Source: Petrolisthes cinctipes (Eukaryota; Arthropoda; Malacostraca; Decapoda; Porcellanidae). From it: a DNA stretch of 64,000 nt. Position 1 is the stretch's first letter. Each line of letters begins with the position of its first letter. The notes beneath the pieces were generated by a model. The model worked only from the letters and a program-made list of their open reading frames with translations, was not told where the DNA came from and made no database searches. Below are positions 21,105 through 64,000 of the stretch, piece after piece. The stretch covers positions 1,795,001 to 1,859,000 of the forward strand of contig JAWQEG010001395.1 in NCBI GenBank assembly GCA_033782935.1, in the 5' to 3' direction. Position numbers and translations under genes: made by a program.

Positions 21105-22495
21105 GACCCCCTCACTGAACACTCCTTGTCACACTGGACATTTGCAAAGCATCCGATGCCATCCCCCGCCAAAACCTCACAAACAAAATATACAACACAG
21201 ACATGCATACCAATACAAAAAGATGGCTGGCCAGCTTCTTGGGAGAAAGAGTAGCCCATGTTACATTTGCTGGTCAGTCATCTAACATTAAAAGTTTCAC
21301 CAACGGTGTCCCCCAAGGTTCTGTTCTATCGCCCACCCTTTTCAATTTATACATACACGACCTACCAACACCCTAGGCACCACAAATTCATGTAGCTTCA
21401 TACGCAGACGACATAACACTCACAAGTACACACTGAAATGCAGATACAGCCACTCACTCACATCCTTCAACCCTATCGAAACACACTTAATGCCTGGTTC
21501 ACCACAAACAGACTTTAAATAGCACCCACCAAGTCAACTGTCACCCTTCTCACCAACTGGAATGCAAAACACAGCTACACACCACACCTCACCATAAACA
21601 ATACACACACAGAAAATACTTGGCATGACATACAACACATCCATGACATTCAAACAACATATCACAGCCATCAAAAACAAATGCATACAAAGAATGAAAG
21701 CCCTCATCACTTGCTAGCACAATATTTGGACACAACAAAGAAACCATGACCACAGTGTACAAACAATATATCCGATCAGTGATGGATTATGCAAGCCCTG
21801 CCTGAGCCTCAAATCTCACCGAGACTCACCTCAACACCCTTCAAACCATACTTAATAGAGCCCTAAAAGCTGCACAGCTACCACACCTACAGACCACTTA
21901 CACCATGAAACCAAAGTCCTCAAAATCAAGGATCACCTTGACATGATTGGCACACAAACACTTCCTGCAGCCTCCACAAACCCACAACATCCACTACAAT
22001 ACATGGCAAAACATCCACATGCCAAGGAACATCAAAACAACACCCAATACACGATACCATACACAAATACTATAATCTCTTACACCCTGCCCACCCAAAA
22101 CAAGTCTCCAGAAACCTATCCATATTCAAATCACTCACAAATCCATCCAAACACTCAAGAAGAACACTCCGCTGCATGCATGACCTCCTGACATCCACTC
22201 ATCTAAATCCTGCCTTCCCCGTGAGGACAGAGTGCACCTGGCCAGGCTGCGAAGTGGCCACCACCTGGCTCTTCTGACATATCAGAAGAAGCCGGATGGA
22301 GCCATTGTGGATGCCTGTCCGGGATGCAACACAGCACTCCATTCTATTAAATACATTATGGAAGACTGTAATGTACACAACCACACTCACCAACAACACA
22401 ACATACACTCACTGAGGGCACTGTGGGAGAGCCCGGCACAGGCCATGGCCTTCCTCAGGAGGCCGGGGCTGCTCGGCCAGAATGCTTGAAGAATT
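21105..22495 (+). pseudogene. Decayed non-LTR reverse transcriptase
   Basis: Conceptual translation in shifting frames gives NGVPQGSVLSPTLFNLYIHDLP near 21300, SYADDITL with the catalytic YADD near 21400, a VMDYASPA motif near 21780 and a C-terminal zinc-like CTWPGCEVATT near 22230. Only RT-to-C-terminus is present, with stops and frameshifts throughout. A jockey-like origin is likely from the motif spacing. Confidence 0.75.
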
Positions 22496-22499
22496 TCAA

Positions 22500-23620
22500 C
22501 AATAACAACAATTACTCGAACCCCCATTGTTACAAATTCGTTACAAAAATATCAAAAGTACAGTATACCCTTTACCGCTTCAAAGCAATGGGTAGAAATA
22601 ATTTAAATACTGTAGTTGGAAAGAGAGAGTAGAATCAGAAATGAGATGCGCTTTTTCACTCCTCCGTCCTTTACCTTTGCCTCATTTTCGGATTCATCAA
22701 TAATTTTATGTAGGATTTTATTAGGAAATTTCTACTTAAATATAAATGGGTGTCAAAGGTTATTTAATAAATCACCAACAATTCACGGGTTGTACATATT
22801 GTATTAGTTGAATCCATGTGACCGTTTCTTTACAAATAGTACAGAATCACTAATTAACATCACACACATCACACGACATACATTACAAGCACATTACAAC
22901 ACACACTGACAACAGAACATTCATACATCAACAGGAAACAAGAAACAGTGATAGAAAAAAGTTAATAGAAATATGATGATAATTAATAAGACAAAAAGGT
23001 TAAAAATGGCGATGCGATGTGTGGCTCTGGAGGAAGATGGAAGACTGTGGGGAGAAAATGTGTCAGTCGCTTGTCTGTAAACGTCACAAAGAAATCAGCC
23101 AACCCACCACCTCCATGGCTAATCTACATGTTGCTGTTTAATTGGTGGAGTGTGCAGTTTGGGGGTTATGAGAATCCAAGGACGGCCTACTCACAAAAGC
23201 CCTCCGTCTCATAGACTCCACTTTCAACACTCCAGCAACCAAACTGTAGTCAGATGAGCTTGAAAATGGGGAGTTAGTCAATTTCAGCTTAGTTTAATGG
23301 CTCTAACTGTAGTGGTTATAAAAAGGTAACTGTGAAAGAAAATCAAGTTCCTGAGAGCGAAATGTAACAATAGGTCAGGAATTAAATAATCAGTGCTTTT
23401 GCTTGGTATGATATATAATTATGTCCATCAAAAATGCTGGTCACATACTGTATATTCCATGTATGATGACAAAGAAGAGTGAGAGGATGGTATTACATTC
23501 CTTGACAATAATTTCTCTTCATCGGCCCGTTCATATGATTTTCTAATGAAAATTTAGTGGCAAAACACATTTTAGTTGAAGAATAAGTTTAATAATACCA
23601 TCCAGAGAGAGAGAGCACTC
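22500..23620. other. No further exon of the minus-strand gene seen
   Basis: The stretch below the last CCP exon has no minus-strand open segment with the four-cysteine CCP pattern bounded by AG and GT. It holds AT-rich sequence and short CA-rich tracts near 22855-22930. Confidence 0.5.
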
Positions 23621-23622
23621 AC

Positions 23623-63926
<40,304 letters not shown>

Positions 63927-64000
63927 TGTCCCACCGGAGTCCTGTTGACGGTCAGTATAGCATTTCTTATTTTTAGCATCAGGAGAAATGGGGGTAATAC

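Overview
The window looks like malacostracan, probably decapod, crustacean nuclear DNA. The evidence is intron-rich gene structure, very dense dinucleotide and trinucleotide microsatellites, degenerate arthropod-type TTAGG tracts, a tRNA-headed SINE with a (CAAA) tail, several non-LTR retrotransposon families, and many foldback/MITE families. The species cannot be named from sequence alone.

One host gene dominates. It lies on the minus strand, from a signal-peptide exon at 63926 down to at least 23623. I could chain 32 coding exons by splice sites and matching reading phase (4795 nt, about 1598 codons, frame maintained throughout); the 3' end lies outside the set I found. The predicted secreted or surface protein is: signal peptide, short Cys-containing linker, CCP/sushi domain, fibrinogen-related domain (FReD, 6 exons), CCP, C-type-lectin-like domain (4 exons), second C-type-lectin-like domain (3 exons), CCP (2 exons), CCP-like (1 exon), then 12 consecutive single-exon CCP modules. 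Every module begins and ends in intron phase 1. Three extracellular recognition folds in one chain suggest a pattern-recognition, complement-like or adhesion role; that is inference from domain content.

The rest is repeats. At 1-5 kb there are minisatellites, GT/CA tracts, TTAGG-like sequence, SINEs and a hAT-like remnant. At 5.5-17 kb three non-LTR retrotransposons lie on the plus strand: a decayed copy, one with an intact roughly 930-residue endonuclease-reverse transcriptase ORF (9059-11851) preceded by a degenerate NPGP/PHD-finger region, and an RTE-like copy broken by stops and shifts. At 21.1-22.5 kb is another decayed reverse transcriptase.

The gene introns hold two further LINE remnants (30.2-31.8 kb and 56.7-57.1 kb, minus strand), a 43-bp satellite (52297-53358), long TA and CT tracts, and repeated MITE families. 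Several MITEs have recognisable target-site duplications, including two clear nested insertions.
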